From positions 175,980-239,979 of the forward strand of contig JAUMFO010000031.1 of assembly GCA_032119795.1 (NCBI GenBank): a stretch of 64,000 nucleotides of DNA. The letters are read 5' to 3'. The notes under the pieces were generated by a model, which did no database searches, was not told the DNA's origin, and saw only the letters and a list, made by a program, of their open reading frames with translations. Numbering within the stretch: position 1 is the first letter of the stretch; the number at the start of each line of letters is the position of its first letter. A program made the translations under genes and the position numbers. Source of the DNA: JAGIBJ01 sp032119795 (GTDB lineage: Bacteria > Actinomycetota > Thermoleophilia > Solirubrobacterales > Solirubrobacteraceae). Shown piece after piece: positions 25,641 through 33,958 of this stretch.

Positions 25641-26141
25641 CTAGGCCACCGGCCGCTGCTCGGGTTCGCTCGTCACGGCGCCGAACTGGCCGTGGTGGAA
25701 GGCGAGGGGTGCTGCGTCGTCGTCGTACTCGACGTGGGTGCAGAGGCAGATCGCGATCTCGTGGTCGCCGGCATGGACGAGCTGCTGGATCGTGCCGACG
25801 AAGACCGCTGCAGCGCCCGAGATCGCAGGGACGCCGGCGAGGTCGTCGAGGTGGATGCCCTGGAACTTGTGTGCCGGCTCATGCTTGCTGGCAAAGCGGG
25901 CCGCCATGTGCCGCTGGGACTCCCGCAGGACGCTCACGGCGAGCTGGCCAGCCTCCCGGACGACCGGGAGGGTGCGCGATGTGCGTGCGAAACAGACGAG
26001 AAAGAGCGGCGGATCCAGCGACACGCTCGTCAGCGCGTTCGTCGTGAGACCCACTGGGCCGTCGGCGCCGGCGGCCGTGACGACGGCGACGCCCGTCGGG
26101 AACGACCCGAAGGCATCGCGAAACTCTTGCTGACCGACCAT
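25641..26141 (-). CDS. Flavin reductase-like FMN-binding split-barrel protein
   Basis: 166 residues. Matches the flavin-reductase-like domain: FRDAFGSFPTGVAVVTA at the N terminus, VGLTTNALTSVSLDPPLFLVC, and a C-terminal FHHGQFGAV. Such proteins bind FMN and act as NAD(P)H:flavin reductases feeding two-component monooxygenases, but no oxygenase gene is nearby. ATG 26141 is preferred over GTG 26147; a TAGCGT lies 9 bases upstream of it. Confidence 0.8.
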   Translation of the reverse strand: MVGQQEFRDAFGSFPTGVAVVTAAGADGPVGLTTNALTSVSLDPPLFLVCFARTSRTLPVVREAGQLAVSVLRESQRHMAARFASKHEPAHKFQGIHLDDLAGVPAISGAAAVFVGTIQQLVHAGDHEIAICLCTHVEYDDDAAPLAFHHGQFGAVTSEPEQRPVA

Positions 26142-26177
26142 CGCCACTAGACGCTATCGCCCTGCCCGACGAGCGTC

Positions 26178-26687
26178 TTACTGCCTGACCTCGATGTAGC
26201 CATACATCCCGAGGTCGTCGTCGTTGGCGATCGAGGAACGCCACTTGTACTTGCCGGGCGGCAGCGTGACGTTGTTGCTCTTCGTCTCCCCCGGACGCAT
26301 CGCCTGGATCGCCATGAGGTTGTCGGCCTTCTCATCGGACGACGTCTGCACGATCGTCTCGATCTGCAAGTTGTGGACCTGCTGGCCCTTATTCGTGGCG
26401 TAGACCGCCAGCGTCCCCTGGTTGACGCTGATCGACTGCGGGGTGAGCGAGAACTCGCGCAGCTCCACGTCGACGCGGTTGCCTTGGATGCGAACCATCC
26501 CGTCGTCGCCGGCCCGCAAATAGAGCAGGTAGAGGAGCGTCAGCAGGAGCACCGCCCCGACGATCAGCACCTGCGCTTGCAGCGCCGTCAGGCGGGCGCC
26601 TCCGGTGACGCGACGCCCCGCGCGGCGGCGGCGTGGGGCACGCGGAGTGCGGGGAGGGCTCGGGGGCTGTGCGGTCGGAGCCGGCAT
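26178..26687 (-). CDS. Membrane-anchored cupredoxin-fold protein lacking copper ligands
   Basis: 169 residues. Basic Pro/Arg-rich cytoplasmic N terminus, one membrane helix (AQVLIVGAVLLLTLLYLLYL), then an extracellular plastocyanin-like beta-sandwich (VDVELREFSLTPQSISVNQG; GQQVHNLQIE; LPPGKYKWRSSIANDDDLGMYG). The strand-4 His is present (QVHNL) and the terminal Met-Gly occurs (GMYG), but the usual Cys and second His between them are replaced by Ser/Asn/Asp. ATG 26687 is chosen (GGAAG 8 bases upstream); ATG 26720 would overlap the divergent cytochrome start codon. Confidence 0.7.
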   Translation of the reverse strand: MPAPTAQPPSPPRTPRAPRRRRAGRRVTGGARLTALQAQVLIVGAVLLLTLLYLLYLRAGDDGMVRIQGNRVDVELREFSLTPQSISVNQGTLAVYATNKGQQVHNLQIETIVQTSSDEKADNLMAIQAMRPGETKSNNVTLPPGKYKWRSSIANDDDLGMYGYIEVRQ

Positions 26688-26704
26688 GGAACCATCTTCC
26701 CGTA

Positions 26705-26710
26705 TAGTCT
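26705..26710 (+). promoter_or_regulatory. Putative -10 (TAGTCT, overlapping TATAGT)
   Basis: TATAGTCT at 26703-26710 lies 8-10 bases before the cytochrome c ATG 26719. It fits a leaderless promoter in the divergent intergenic space shared with the cupredoxin gene. Confidence 0.4.
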
Positions 26711-26718
26711 GCTCGGCC

Positions 26719-27195
26719 ATGCGTCACGCCGCCCGCATCGCTGCCTTCGCCTTCGTCTGCAGCCCGCTTCTCGCTCTCTCCGCTTGTGGATCGCAGGAGA
26801 TTGCCATCTCCAAGAGCGACCCTTACTACGAGGGCGCCAAGATCTTTGATCAGCGCTGCTCGGGGTGCCACACGCTCGACGTCGTCGGAGCCCACGGCTC
26901 CAACATCAAAGCGTCGGACAAGGAAATCACCGACGGACCGAACTTCAACCAGCGCAAGGAGACGGAGGCCAACGTCCTCTACGCCCTGCGCAACGGTGGG
27001 TTCAGCGGCAAGATCATGCCGCAGAACATCGTCACCGGCGCCGAAGCTGAGGCGGTCGCGCGCTTCCTCGCCGCCAACGCCGGCAAAGACGTGAAGACGA
27101 TCGCCGGCCCCGCGCCGAAGGATCCTGACGCTGCTGAGACGACGCCCGAGGCCGCGACGACGCCTGAGGGCGCGACCACGCCCGACGGCGAGTAG
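26719..27195 (+). CDS. Lipoprotein c-type cytochrome
   Basis: 158 residues. A lipoprotein signal peptide ends at the lipobox LALSAC (Cys23), so it is tethered to the outer face of the membrane. One haem c site, CSGCH (47-51), with a likely distal Met100 (GKIMPQN). The fold is of the small class I cytochrome type (YYEGAKIFDQRCSGCHTLDV). The C-terminal 25 residues are Thr/Pro/Glu repeats (ETTPEAATTPEGATTPDGE). An electron carrier; its divergent cupredoxin-fold neighbour suggests a shared respiratory role, but this is inference. Confidence 0.88.
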   Translation: MRHAARIAAFAFVCSPLLALSACGSQEIAISKSDPYYEGAKIFDQRCSGCHTLDVVGAHGSNIKASDKEITDGPNFNQRKETEANVLYALRNGGFSGKIMPQNIVTGAEAEAVARFLAANAGKDVKTIAGPAPKDPDAAETTPEAATTPEGATTPDGE

Positions 27196-27225
27196 TTCCC
27201 CGGCACTCCGCGGAGTCCGGTCGCC

Positions 27226-28542
27226 ATGCTCGATCTCAAGGCGCTGCGCGCCAACCCGGATGCCGCCCGCGCCGCGCTTGAGCGCCGCGGCGAGGGAACC
27301 GGCGAGCGACTCGACCGCGTCCTCGCACTCGACGAGCGCCGCCGTGCGCTCGTCCCGCAGGTCGAAGATCTGCGAGCCGAGGCCAAACGCCGCTCCAAGG
27401 ACGTCGGCGCGAAGATGAAGGAGCTCGGCGCACTGCCGCCCGAGCAGGCCGCCGAGCAGCGCGCGCAGATCACCGCGTGGGCGAAGGAGCCCTCGGTCGA
27501 GGCGGAGTCGCTCAAAGCCGAGCTGGACGCCGTCGAAGCCGAGTTCACCACGGCACTGCTGCTCGTTCCAAACCTCCCGGATCCCACGTCGACCCCGGTC
27601 GACACCGTCGTGCGCGAAGTGCAGAACGGGTCGAAGTGGCTGGTCGACGGTGGCCCGGGCTTCGAAGCGAAAGATCACCTGGCGCTCGCCGGCGACATGG
27701 TCGACATGGAGGCAGGCGCCCGGCTTTCTGGCTCGCGCTTCGCCTACCTCAAGGGCCACCTGGTGATGCTCGAGCTCGCGCTCGTGCAGTGGGCGATGAG
27801 CAAACTCTCCGGCGAGGGGTTCACGCCGGTCATCCCGCCGGTGCTCGTGCGCGAGGCGGCGCTTGAGGGCACCGGCTACTTCCCAGACACCGAGCAGCAG
27901 ATCTACACCCTGCCCGCCGACGACCTCTACCTGGTGGGGACGAGCGAGGTCGCGCTGGCGTCGCTGCATGCCGACGAGATCATGGACGTCTCCGCGTTGC
28001 CCCTGCGCTACGCCGGCTTCTCGCCGTGCTTCCGCCGCGAGGCTGGCGCCGCGGGCGCCGCCGACAAGGGCCTGTTCCGCGTGCACCAGTTCGACAAAGT
28101 CGAGATGTTTGCGTTCGTCGAGCCAGGACTGGCTCAAGATGAGCACGAGCGCCTGCTCGCCATCGAGGAATCGATCCTCACCGACCTCGGGCTGCCCTAC
28201 CAAGTGGTGAACATCGCCGTCGACGACCTCGGCGCCCCAGCGGCCAAGAAGTTCGACTGCGAAGTGTGGCTCCCCAGCCAGCAGCGTTGGCGCGAGCTGA
28301 CGTCCTGCTCCAACACCACCGACTTCCAGGCGCGTCGACTCGACGCCCGCTACCGCCCCCTCGACGACGAGGGCAAACCTGGCAAGCCTGAGCCGGTCGC
28401 CACGCTCAACGGCACGGCGGTCGCCGTCGGCCGCACGATCATCGCGATCCTCGAGAACCACCAGCAGGAGGACGGGTCGATCGAGATCCCGGCTGTCTTG
28501 CACGCCTTCGGTGCGCCGAAGGTGATTCCCGCCGCGCAGTAG
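27226..28542 (+). CDS. serS: Seryl-tRNA synthetase
   Basis: 438 residues, class II aminoacyl-tRNA synthetase. An N-terminal coiled-coil arm (about 1-110, Arg/Glu/Ala-rich) binds the long variable arm of tRNA-Ser. Catalytic motif 2 is AGFSPCFRREAGAAG ... FRVHQFDKVEMF and motif 3 is VAVGRTIIAILENHQ. The class-specific TSEVAL and ELTSCSNTTDFQARR segments are present. Starts with MLDLKALRANPD as is usual for SerRS. Full length, single copy in window. Confidence 0.98.
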   Translation: MLDLKALRANPDAARAALERRGEGTGERLDRVLALDERRRALVPQVEDLRAEAKRRSKDVGAKMKELGALPPEQAAEQRAQITAWAKEPSVEAESLKAELDAVEAEFTTALLLVPNLPDPTSTPVDTVVREVQNGSKWLVDGGPGFEAKDHLALAGDMVDMEAGARLSGSRFAYLKGHLVMLELALVQWAMSKLSGEGFTPVIPPVLVREAALEGTGYFPDTEQQIYTLPADDLYLVGTSEVALASLHADEIMDVSALPLRYAGFSPCFRREAGAAGAADKGLFRVHQFDKVEMFAFVEPGLAQDEHERLLAIEESILTDLGLPYQVVNIAVDDLGAPAAKKFDCEVWLPSQQRWRELTSCSNTTDFQARRLDARYRPLDDEGKPGKPEPVATLNGTAVAVGRTIIAILENHQQEDGSIEIPAVLHAFGAPKVIPAAQ

Positions 28543-28545
28543 CGT
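28540..28545 (+). promoter_or_regulatory. Putative -10 (TAGCGT) overlapping the serS stop
   Basis: TAGCGT, whose TAG is the serS stop codon, ends 7 bases before ATG 28553. The same TAGCGTTCTC string followed by three bases and ATG precedes the bcp gene. Confidence 0.45.
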
Positions 28546-28552
28546 TCTCGGC

Positions 28553-29710
28553 ATGGCGAGCTATGCGGCACGCCAGCGGCGCGCCCTGCTCGGCATCGGC
28601 GTCGTTGGCGCAGCACTCGGGTTTGGCGCGGCTTGGAATGCGGAGCGTCGCGACGCCGTCGCGGCCGCCCAGCTGGCGACCACGCCCGCGTCAACGTCGC
28701 CCGCCGGGGCCGGTGGCGCCGCCGACGCTGGCGAACTCGTGATCTCGGGCGTCAACGGGCGCACGGCGTCAGCGTCGCTGCTGCGCCGGGCGCGAGAGGG
28801 CGAGATCGCCGGCGTGATCCTGATGGGCCGCTCCATCGCGTCGACGACGCAGGTGCGGCAGCTCACCGGCTCGCTCCAAGCGGCGGCAAAGGCGGGCGGG
28901 CAGCTGCCGCTGCTGATCATGGTCGACCAGGAGGGCGGGACGGTGAAGCGCTTCGCGTCGGCACGGCCGACGCGTTCGGCCCGTGCCATGGCTGGGCTCG
29001 GCGTCGCCGGCGTGCGCACGCAAGGCCTCGGAACCGGGAGGGACCTCCTCGCGCGCGGCGTCAACGTCGACCTCGCACCGGTCGCCGACGTGCCGACCAC
29101 CGCCTCAAACTTCCTCGGGACACGGACGTTTGGGACGACGGCCAGCACGGTGGCACGCAACGCCTGTGCCTTCGCCGGTGGACTCGGTGAGGCCGGCGTC
29201 GTCCCGGCGCTCAAGCACTTCCCTGGGCTCGGCGGCGGAGGACGCACGAACACCGACGACGGCAAGGTCACGATCGGGCTCTCGCGTGCCGCGCTCGAAG
29301 AGAGCTGGGAGCCCTACCGGCAGTGCGGCGGCGCCTCGCCGGCGGAACTGGCGCCGACGACCGCCACGACGGCAGCACCCGGGACGCTGACGATGGTGTC
29401 CAACGCCGCCTACCCCGCACTGACCGGAGCAACGCCGGCGTTGCTCAGCCCCGCAACGTACGAGGCGGCACGCGGCGCCGGAGCAGGTGGCCCGTTCATC
29501 ACCGACGCCCTCGAAGCCCGCGCGCTCGCTGGCCGCGCGCGCGTGGCACCCCGAGCCGTCGAGGCGGGCGCAAACCTCGTGCTGCACACCGGGGAGGCCG
29601 CCTCCGCGCTCACGCGCCGCCAGCTGCGCGCCCACCTCCCGCAGCTCATCATCGACGCCCGCGCCGCTCCCGTCCGCCAGCTACGGGCCCGCCTCTCGGC
29701 CAACGGCTGA
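28553..29710 (+). CDS. Glycoside hydrolase family 3 N-terminal domain protein (NagZ-like)
   Basis: 385 residues. A signal or anchor segment (LLGIGVVGAALGFGAAW) is followed by a GH3 barrel: PLLIMVDQEGGTVKRF, GRDLLARGVNVDLAPVADVP, RTFGTT, VPALKHFPGLG and the nucleophile-containing FITDALEA. Family members cleave beta-N-acetylhexosaminides from peptidoglycan fragments. The loop after KHFPG reads GLGGGGRTNTDDG, without the Asp-Ser-His acid/base dyad of NagZ, so activity is uncertain. It follows serS after only 10 bases but has its own TAGCGT promoter candidate. Confidence 0.8.
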   Translation: MASYAARQRRALLGIGVVGAALGFGAAWNAERRDAVAAAQLATTPASTSPAGAGGAADAGELVISGVNGRTASASLLRRAREGEIAGVILMGRSIASTTQVRQLTGSLQAAAKAGGQLPLLIMVDQEGGTVKRFASARPTRSARAMAGLGVAGVRTQGLGTGRDLLARGVNVDLAPVADVPTTASNFLGTRTFGTTASTVARNACAFAGGLGEAGVVPALKHFPGLGGGGRTNTDDGKVTIGLSRAALEESWEPYRQCGGASPAELAPTTATTAAPGTLTMVSNAAYPALTGATPALLSPATYEAARGAGAGGPFITDALEARALAGRARVAPRAVEAGANLVLHTGEAASALTRRQLRAHLPQLIIDARAAPVRQLRARLSANG

Positions 29711-29787
29711 TCCCACGCCGTCCCTCGCCAGGCAGGCACGCGCGCGCTCAGAGTGGCGCATCGGCGCGGCCGGGGCGCGCCGCGAGC

Positions 29788-29793
29788 TATCGT
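29788..29793 (+). promoter_or_regulatory. Putative -10 (TATCGT) of a leaderless promoter
   Basis: TATCGT ends 7 bases before ATG 29801; the interval CGGAGGC also contains a GGAG that could serve as a very close ribosome binding site. Confidence 0.4.
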
Positions 29794-29800
29794 CGGAGGC

Positions 29801-30064
29801 ATGGAAGGCTTCAACCTGTTCGGTGACCCAGACGAGTTCCAAAAGCGCATGGCCGAGATGGCCGAGCAGCTTCAAGGACAGCAGAGCCTCGCGTGGGCAG
29901 ACAACGCGATCCAGCTCGCCGTGCAGATGACGGTCGCCGCCGTCAACCGCGTCAACGTGCAAGGCACCGCCGACCAGCAGGCCGAGCAGATCCGCGCCGT
30001 CATCGCCCGGATCTTCCCCGAGTCGGTCACGCTGGTGCGAGAGGCGCGCCAAGGGTTGAAGTAG
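29801..30064 (+). CDS. Small helical protein of unknown function
   Basis: 87 residues (MEGFNLFGDPDEFQKRM onward), predicted all-helical with an amphipathic middle (QSLAWADNAIQLAVQMTV) and a C-terminal PESVTLVREARQ. No signal or membrane segment. No family recognised. The start at 29801 fits both TATCGT 7 bases upstream and the codon pattern; upstream frame extension is Arg-rich noise. The repeat locus begins immediately after its stop. Confidence 0.55.
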   Translation: MEGFNLFGDPDEFQKRMAEMAEQLQGQQSLAWADNAIQLAVQMTVAAVNRVNVQGTADQQAEQIRAVIARIFPESVTLVREARQGLK

Positions 30065-30116
30065 GCGGCCGAGTCGGGGCGCCTTGGTGCGTCCGGACTG
30101 GGTTCGTCAGCTTGAC

Positions 30117-30233
30117 GGCCCGGGTGGGGTGGTCGCTTCTGGGACGCGGATCGCGAGGTCCGTTTACGGCCTAGCGGCCGGAAACGTACATCGCGACGCG
30201 GACTCTCCCTGAAGCGACCACCCCACCCGGGCC
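30117..30233. repeat. 117-bp inverted repeat (copy 1)
   Basis: 28-base arms (30117-30144 and 30206-30233) with one mismatch; outer part GGCCCGGGTGGGGTGGTCGC. Differs from the copy at 63542-63658 at 4 of 117 positions. It lies 52 bases after a stop codon. Confidence 0.85.
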
Positions 30234-30537
30234 TGCTGCTGGCGGCGCCAGCGCTGGCCGGCCCATGCGCCGCGAGCGGCCGTTGGCGGCGCCGGCGTCT
30301 TCTCATTGGGGTCTGGGTCTTTGGCGGCGTTCTCGCCGTCGTGGGGTCGGGGTCCTTGGCGGGGCGGCGTTTGGGCCGTTGGCGGCGGTGGGACTTCGAT
30401 CGCTTCGGGGAATCTGGGCGCCGCCGCACCGAGGGCGGGCGGAGTCGTGGGTTGCGCTGGTTGGCGGCGGCGGGACTTGGATCGCTGCGGCGCCTGCGGG
30501 CGCCGGGCGCGGCGCAACCTGTGGGGGTTGCACTTGG

Positions 30538-30631
30538 CTGACATAACGCCATGCGAGGGTGGGGTCGCGTTGAAACCGCCGGACGTGCGGCGGTTTCAAC
30601 GCGAAGGGCACCACGGGGCGCGTTATGTCAG
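30538..30631. repeat. Nested central hairpin of locus A
   Basis: Outer arms CTGACATAACGC (30538-30549) and its complement (30620-30631) enclose inner 16-base arms TCGCGTTGAAACCGCC (30565-30580) and complement (30589-30604) around the eight-base loop GGACGTGC. The same nested design is at 48166-48261. Confidence 0.85.
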
Positions 30632-30824
30632 GTAAATACAACCGCCTGCGGTTGCGTGATCGGCGACACGACTGCAACCCCCAGCGGTTGCAGCCCGCCC
30701 GCCAGCTCAAACACCCCCAGGCCCGCCTCGAACAAACACGCTCCGCCCTCGCCGATCAAGCGCCCACCGGCCCCGAAGCGATCTCAAATCCACCGCCGCC
30801 AACGAGCGCAAACGCCGCCTGCGG

Positions 30825-32120
30825 CTACCCGCGCCGCCGCCAGCGGCTGCGTGCGTTGCGCCTGGCCTCTCGGGCACGACCCTCTTCGAGTTCCTCGGCC
30901 AGCCAGTCGTCGCCACGCACCTGGGTGCGGTCGGCGCCGTAGTCCTTGACCTCGGTCGGGTCGTCGGAGGCACCGGTCGAGCGACCTGGGCCCTTGGACC
31001 CGATCGCCGTGGCCGTGCCCGCGCCGCCAGTAGCCGTGCCGCCGCCCGACCCAGCTTCCGCCGGTGACTCGAGCCAGTCGTCGACGACCGATGACGGGCC
31101 CGCCTCGGCCGTGCCGGCAACGCCGTGCACATCGGCGTCGACATCCATGATCTTCGCTGCGCGCTCAGCTTCGCGATCGGCCTCGCGGTCGGCGCGGCCA
31201 CGCTCGATCACCTCGCGGAACGATCGAATGTCGAAGACGAACACGAGCGCCAAAAACCCGACGGCGAGCGACACGACCGCGATCGTCGCCTGCTGACCCA
31301 CGCCGTAGGCCGCGATCGTCGCGCCGGCCGCCACACCACGGAAGAGCTCCAGCAGCAGCGCCTGCACCACACCAGCGCCGCCTGGCGTGAACGGGAAGAT
31401 CGCCGCGACCGCATTGGCGCACAACACAAACAGCACGTTCTCGACCGTCGCGGGCATCCCAAACGCCTTGAGCAAGAAGAAAAATGCGGCGCCGCGCACA
31501 AGCCACCCGATGCCCTGGATCCCCCAGACCCGCTTGAGGTAGCGCCGGTGGTCGCGCAGGACGGCAAACCCCTGGCGCACCCGCATCCAAAAGGTCCGCA
31601 CCCGCAGTGCCACCAGCGAGAAGACCACCAGCAGGAAGACGATCGCCGCCGTCAACATGAAGAGCGCCCGCCGCCCATCGACGACCACAAAACTCAGGTC
31701 GACGGCGTCCAGGGACACCCACGATGGCGGCTCCGGAAACACCCCCATCGCAATCGCAAACACCACCGCGACGAACCCGGCGCACAGGTCGAAGATCGCC
31801 TCCACGAGCAGCGCCGCACCGATCGTCGGGTAGGAGCTGCCCGGCACCGAGGTCTTCACCAGGTAGACCTTCAGCACGTCGCCACCGCGCGCCGGAATGA
31901 CGTTGTTGAAGCCGTAGGCCGCCAGGTACGCGCCCCAGATCTTCAGGTACGGCACGCGCTCGGTCGGATAGGCGTCCTGCAGGATGTTGCGGAACGCGAG
32001 CGCTCGCAGCGACAGGTAGGCGACGAACAGCGCCATGCCGATCAGCAGCGGCAGAAGGTGGACGTCAGACAGGCTCGAGAAGAAGCTTGAGACGTCGGAG
32101 AAGAAGCCGCCGACGATCAC
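30825..32120 (-). CDS. Flippase-like membrane protein (LPG synthase TM / UPF0104 family)
   Basis: 431 residues. About seven or eight membrane helices in residues 1-300, with the family signatures NNVIPARGGDVLKVYL (near residue 80) and FPFTPGGAGVVQALLLE (near 250). Family members include lipid-flipping parts of lysyl-phosphatidylglycerol synthases and undecaprenyl-linked glycolipid exporters. The last ~140 residues are a hydrophilic low-complexity tail (GSGGGTATGGAGTATAIGS) ending in RNARSRWRRRG at the edge of repeat locus A. GTG 32120 overlaps the stop of the GNAT gene (GTGA), so they are coupled; the open frame continues to GTG 32162. Confidence 0.8.
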   Translation of the reverse strand: MIVGGFFSDVSSFFSSLSDVHLLPLLIGMALFVAYLSLRALAFRNILQDAYPTERVPYLKIWGAYLAAYGFNNVIPARGGDVLKVYLVKTSVPGSSYPTIGAALLVEAIFDLCAGFVAVVFAIAMGVFPEPPSWVSLDAVDLSFVVVDGRRALFMLTAAIVFLLVVFSLVALRVRTFWMRVRQGFAVLRDHRRYLKRVWGIQGIGWLVRGAAFFFLLKAFGMPATVENVLFVLCANAVAAIFPFTPGGAGVVQALLLELFRGVAAGATIAAYGVGQQATIAVVSLAVGFLALVFVFDIRSFREVIERGRADREADREAERAAKIMDVDADVHGVAGTAEAGPSSVVDDWLESPAEAGSGGGTATGGAGTATAIGSKGPGRSTGASDDPTEVKDYGADRTQVRGDDWLAEELEEGRAREARRNARSRWRRRG

Positions 32121-32782
32121 GCCGGCTCGCGCCACATCAGGTAGACGACCGGTGCGCCACACAGCCTGACCTCGCCGTGAAGATCAAAGCCCAGGCGAGC
32201 GTAGAAGGCCGCGGCCTCAGCGCTGCCGGCCTCCACGTACGCCGGTAGTCGGCGCTCGTCGGCATAACTCAGCGTTGGCGCGAGCACGGCACCGCCAACA
32301 CCCTCCCGGCGCCGCTCGGCCTTCACGCCAAGCAACGCGAGGTACAGGTGTGGGATGCCTGGGTGACGACGGTCGAGCTCGCGCTGAATCTCACCGATCC
32401 GCTCCTGGTTGAGCGCGACACGCCAGAGCGCCGGCAGTGCCCGCAGCTGGCCGCGGGCATGCCCCTTCCACTCACCCGGCGCCGCCCAGACGGCCGCGCC
32501 GGAGAGATCGTCGGTGGCATACGTCAGCCGATCCGGGCCGTGTTGGGCGAGCCGCAACCGGAAATCGGCGCGGACCCAGCGCAGCCGCGAGGCATGGTCG
32601 GCATAGATCCAGCGACTCAGTTCGTCGTCGCGAAACGCCTCGGCCAGCATCGACGCCGTCGCCGCGCGCTCTCGGCGCTGCACAGGTACCACGCGGTAGG
32701 TCCGGTACTCGGAGTCTGCGGTGTCGCTCACGCCCACGCGCACCATCGTAGGCCGGGAGGCCAACCGACGGCACGCCTCCAT
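32117..32782 (-). CDS. GNAT family N-acetyltransferase
   Basis: 221 residues from ATG 32782. Motif A is LLGVKAERRREGVGGAVLAPTL (near residue 150) and motif B includes EAGSAEAAAFYARLGFDLHGE. The N-terminal FRDDELSRWIYADHASRL is typical of a GNAT subgroup in actinobacteria. Substrate unknown. ATG 32746 (MVRVGVSD) is an alternative start; neither has a good ribosome binding site. Upstream on the minus strand, TTGACA (32823-32818) and TTAATC (32804-32799) are 13 bases apart, a poor promoter match. Confidence 0.8.
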   Translation of the reverse strand: MEACRRLASRPTMVRVGVSDTADSEYRTYRVVPVQRRERAATASMLAEAFRDDELSRWIYADHASRLRWVRADFRLRLAQHGPDRLTYATDDLSGAAVWAAPGEWKGHARGQLRALPALWRVALNQERIGEIQRELDRRHPGIPHLYLALLGVKAERRREGVGGAVLAPTLSYADERRLPAYVEAGSAEAAAFYARLGFDLHGEVRLCGAPVVYLMWREPA

Positions 32783-32861
32783 CTGACCATTTGGTTTGGA
32801 TTAACGTCCAGGGAAGTTGTCAATGGGCGCCACTTTCGGCATAGTGGCGGCACAGGAGAGA

Positions 32862-32887
32862 GCGGGGCGCCTCCCCCAGCGCCCCGC
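32862..32887. terminator. GC-rich hairpin after the cation transporter gene
   Basis: Perfect 9-base arms (GCGGGGCGC and complement) around CTCCCCCA, flanked by AGGAG/CTCCT. It lies between the end of the CDF gene and the GNAT gene. A second hairpin (CGCCACT, 32828-32834, with 32843-32849) is adjacent. No U tract. Confidence 0.5.
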
Positions 32888-32950
32888 CCCTCCTTCTCGG
32901 CCGCGCGAACACGCGCCTGCAGGGCTGCCGCGCGGCGGCGCCGTCCCACC

Positions 32951-33910
32951 TCAGGCGTGGCGCGCGCGATCGAGTTCGATGTCTTCCTGGGAGACCGGAT
33001 CGTCGAGCGGCTCCAGGTGCGTGAAGATGTTCGTGAGGCCCTCGAGGGCGTCGTCGAGCGCCGCCTCGACGAGTTCGGCGAGGTCGTGGCCGCGCTGCAC
33101 ACTCCAGTCGCCGGGGACGAGCAGGTGGAGCGAGACGAACGCCCTCCGCCCGGCTCGGCGCGTGCGCAACGCATGGAACTGCACCTCGTCGGTCGCAAAC
33201 CCCGCCAGGACCGCCTCGATCCGCGTGAGCTCGTCGGGCTCCAGCGCGCGGTCCATCAGGCCGTCGGCCGAGCGGCGCACCAGGCGAGCACCCGTCACGA
33301 GAATGTTCACGGCGACGATCAGGGCAATCACCGGGTCCAGCCACTCCCAGCCCGTGAGCACGACGGCCGCCACGCCGATGGCCACGCCGATCGAGGTCCA
33401 CACGTCGGTCATCAGGTGCTGGCCGTCGGCCTCGAGCACGACCGAGCCGTGGCGCTGCCCGACGGAGACGAGCCGCCGCGCCATCACGAAGTTGATCACC
33501 GTGGCGACCGCGGTGACGGAGAGGCCGACCACGATCGCCTCGACCGGCTGGGGGTCGAGCAGACGGTTGACCGCGGCAAACGCGATGCTGCCCGCCGCCA
33601 GCAGGATCAGCCCACCCTCGAACCCGGCGGAGAAGTAGTCAGCCTTGTCATGGCCGAAGGCGTGGTCCTCGTCAGGCGGGCGTGAGGCCCAGTGGACGAC
33701 ACCGAGGGCGACGATCGCCGCGACGAGATTCACGACCGACTCCGCGGCGTCGGACAGCAGACCGACCGATCCGGTGACGGCCCAGGCACTGGTCTTCAGG
33801 GCGATCGTCACGATCGCGGCCGCGACCGAGAACCGCAGGACAACGATCAGCTCGCGGCGCCGCGTAGCGTCGGCCGAGAGGCCGTGATCGGTGCCCACCG
33901 CAGCGCCCAC
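32951..33910 (-). CDS. Cation diffusion facilitator family transporter
   Basis: 319 residues. Six membrane helices in residues 20-215, then a cytoplasmic ferredoxin-like domain. Metal-site signatures: LLSDAAESVVN in helix 2, HAFGHDKADYFSAGFEG after helix 3, and DGQHLMTDVWTS in helix 5 (His plus Asp four residues on). These H+-coupled exporters remove divalent metals such as Zn, Fe or Mn; the specificity cannot be read here. The next gene upstream on this strand is chrA, 48 bases away. Confidence 0.9.
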   Translation of the reverse strand: MGAAVGTDHGLSADATRRRELIVVLRFSVAAAIVTIALKTSAWAVTGSVGLLSDAAESVVNLVAAIVALGVVHWASRPPDEDHAFGHDKADYFSAGFEGGLILLAAGSIAFAAVNRLLDPQPVEAIVVGLSVTAVATVINFVMARRLVSVGQRHGSVVLEADGQHLMTDVWTSIGVAIGVAAVVLTGWEWLDPVIALIVAVNILVTGARLVRRSADGLMDRALEPDELTRIEAVLAGFATDEVQFHALRTRRAGRRAFVSLHLLVPGDWSVQRGHDLAELVEAALDDALEGLTNIFTHLEPLDDPVSQEDIELDRARHA

Positions 33911-33958
33911 GGGTGCAGTGTCGCACCACGCGGGGCTGAGCGGCGGACGTCATCGCGC

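Larger units (their letters stand above)
30065..30824. repeat. Composite hairpin-repeat locus A
   Basis: A 760-base gap without a credible gene. Order: 117-bp inverted repeat (30117-30233), GGCGGCG-rich modules (30240-30505), CAACC/GGTTG hairpin (30514-30531), nested central hairpin (30538-30631), CAACC/GGTTG hairpins (30639-30654 and 30672-30693), then CCGCCGCCAAC modules in the opposite orientation (30700-30824). It starts directly after a plus-strand stop and runs into the end of the convergent flippase gene. About 470 bases of the left half recur in locus D with small substitutions and one module-length difference. Open frames across it are Arg/Pro-rich and judged non-coding. Confidence 0.85.

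Noticed and set aside
26389..28554. 721-residue minus-strand ORF opposite the cytochrome c, serS and cupredoxin region
   Set aside because: Antisense to serS; Arg/Gly/Val-rich without domains.
30117..30233. Integron attC site or transposon terminal repeats
   Set aside because: No core GTT/AAC sites, integrase or transposase, and no target-site duplication evident.
30086..30710. Open reading frames of 60-226 residues on both strands across repeat locus A
   Set aside because: Arg/Pro/Ala-rich translations of GGCGGCG/CCGCCAAC modules, interrupted differently in each copy, with no start signals; frames follow the repeat, not a protein.
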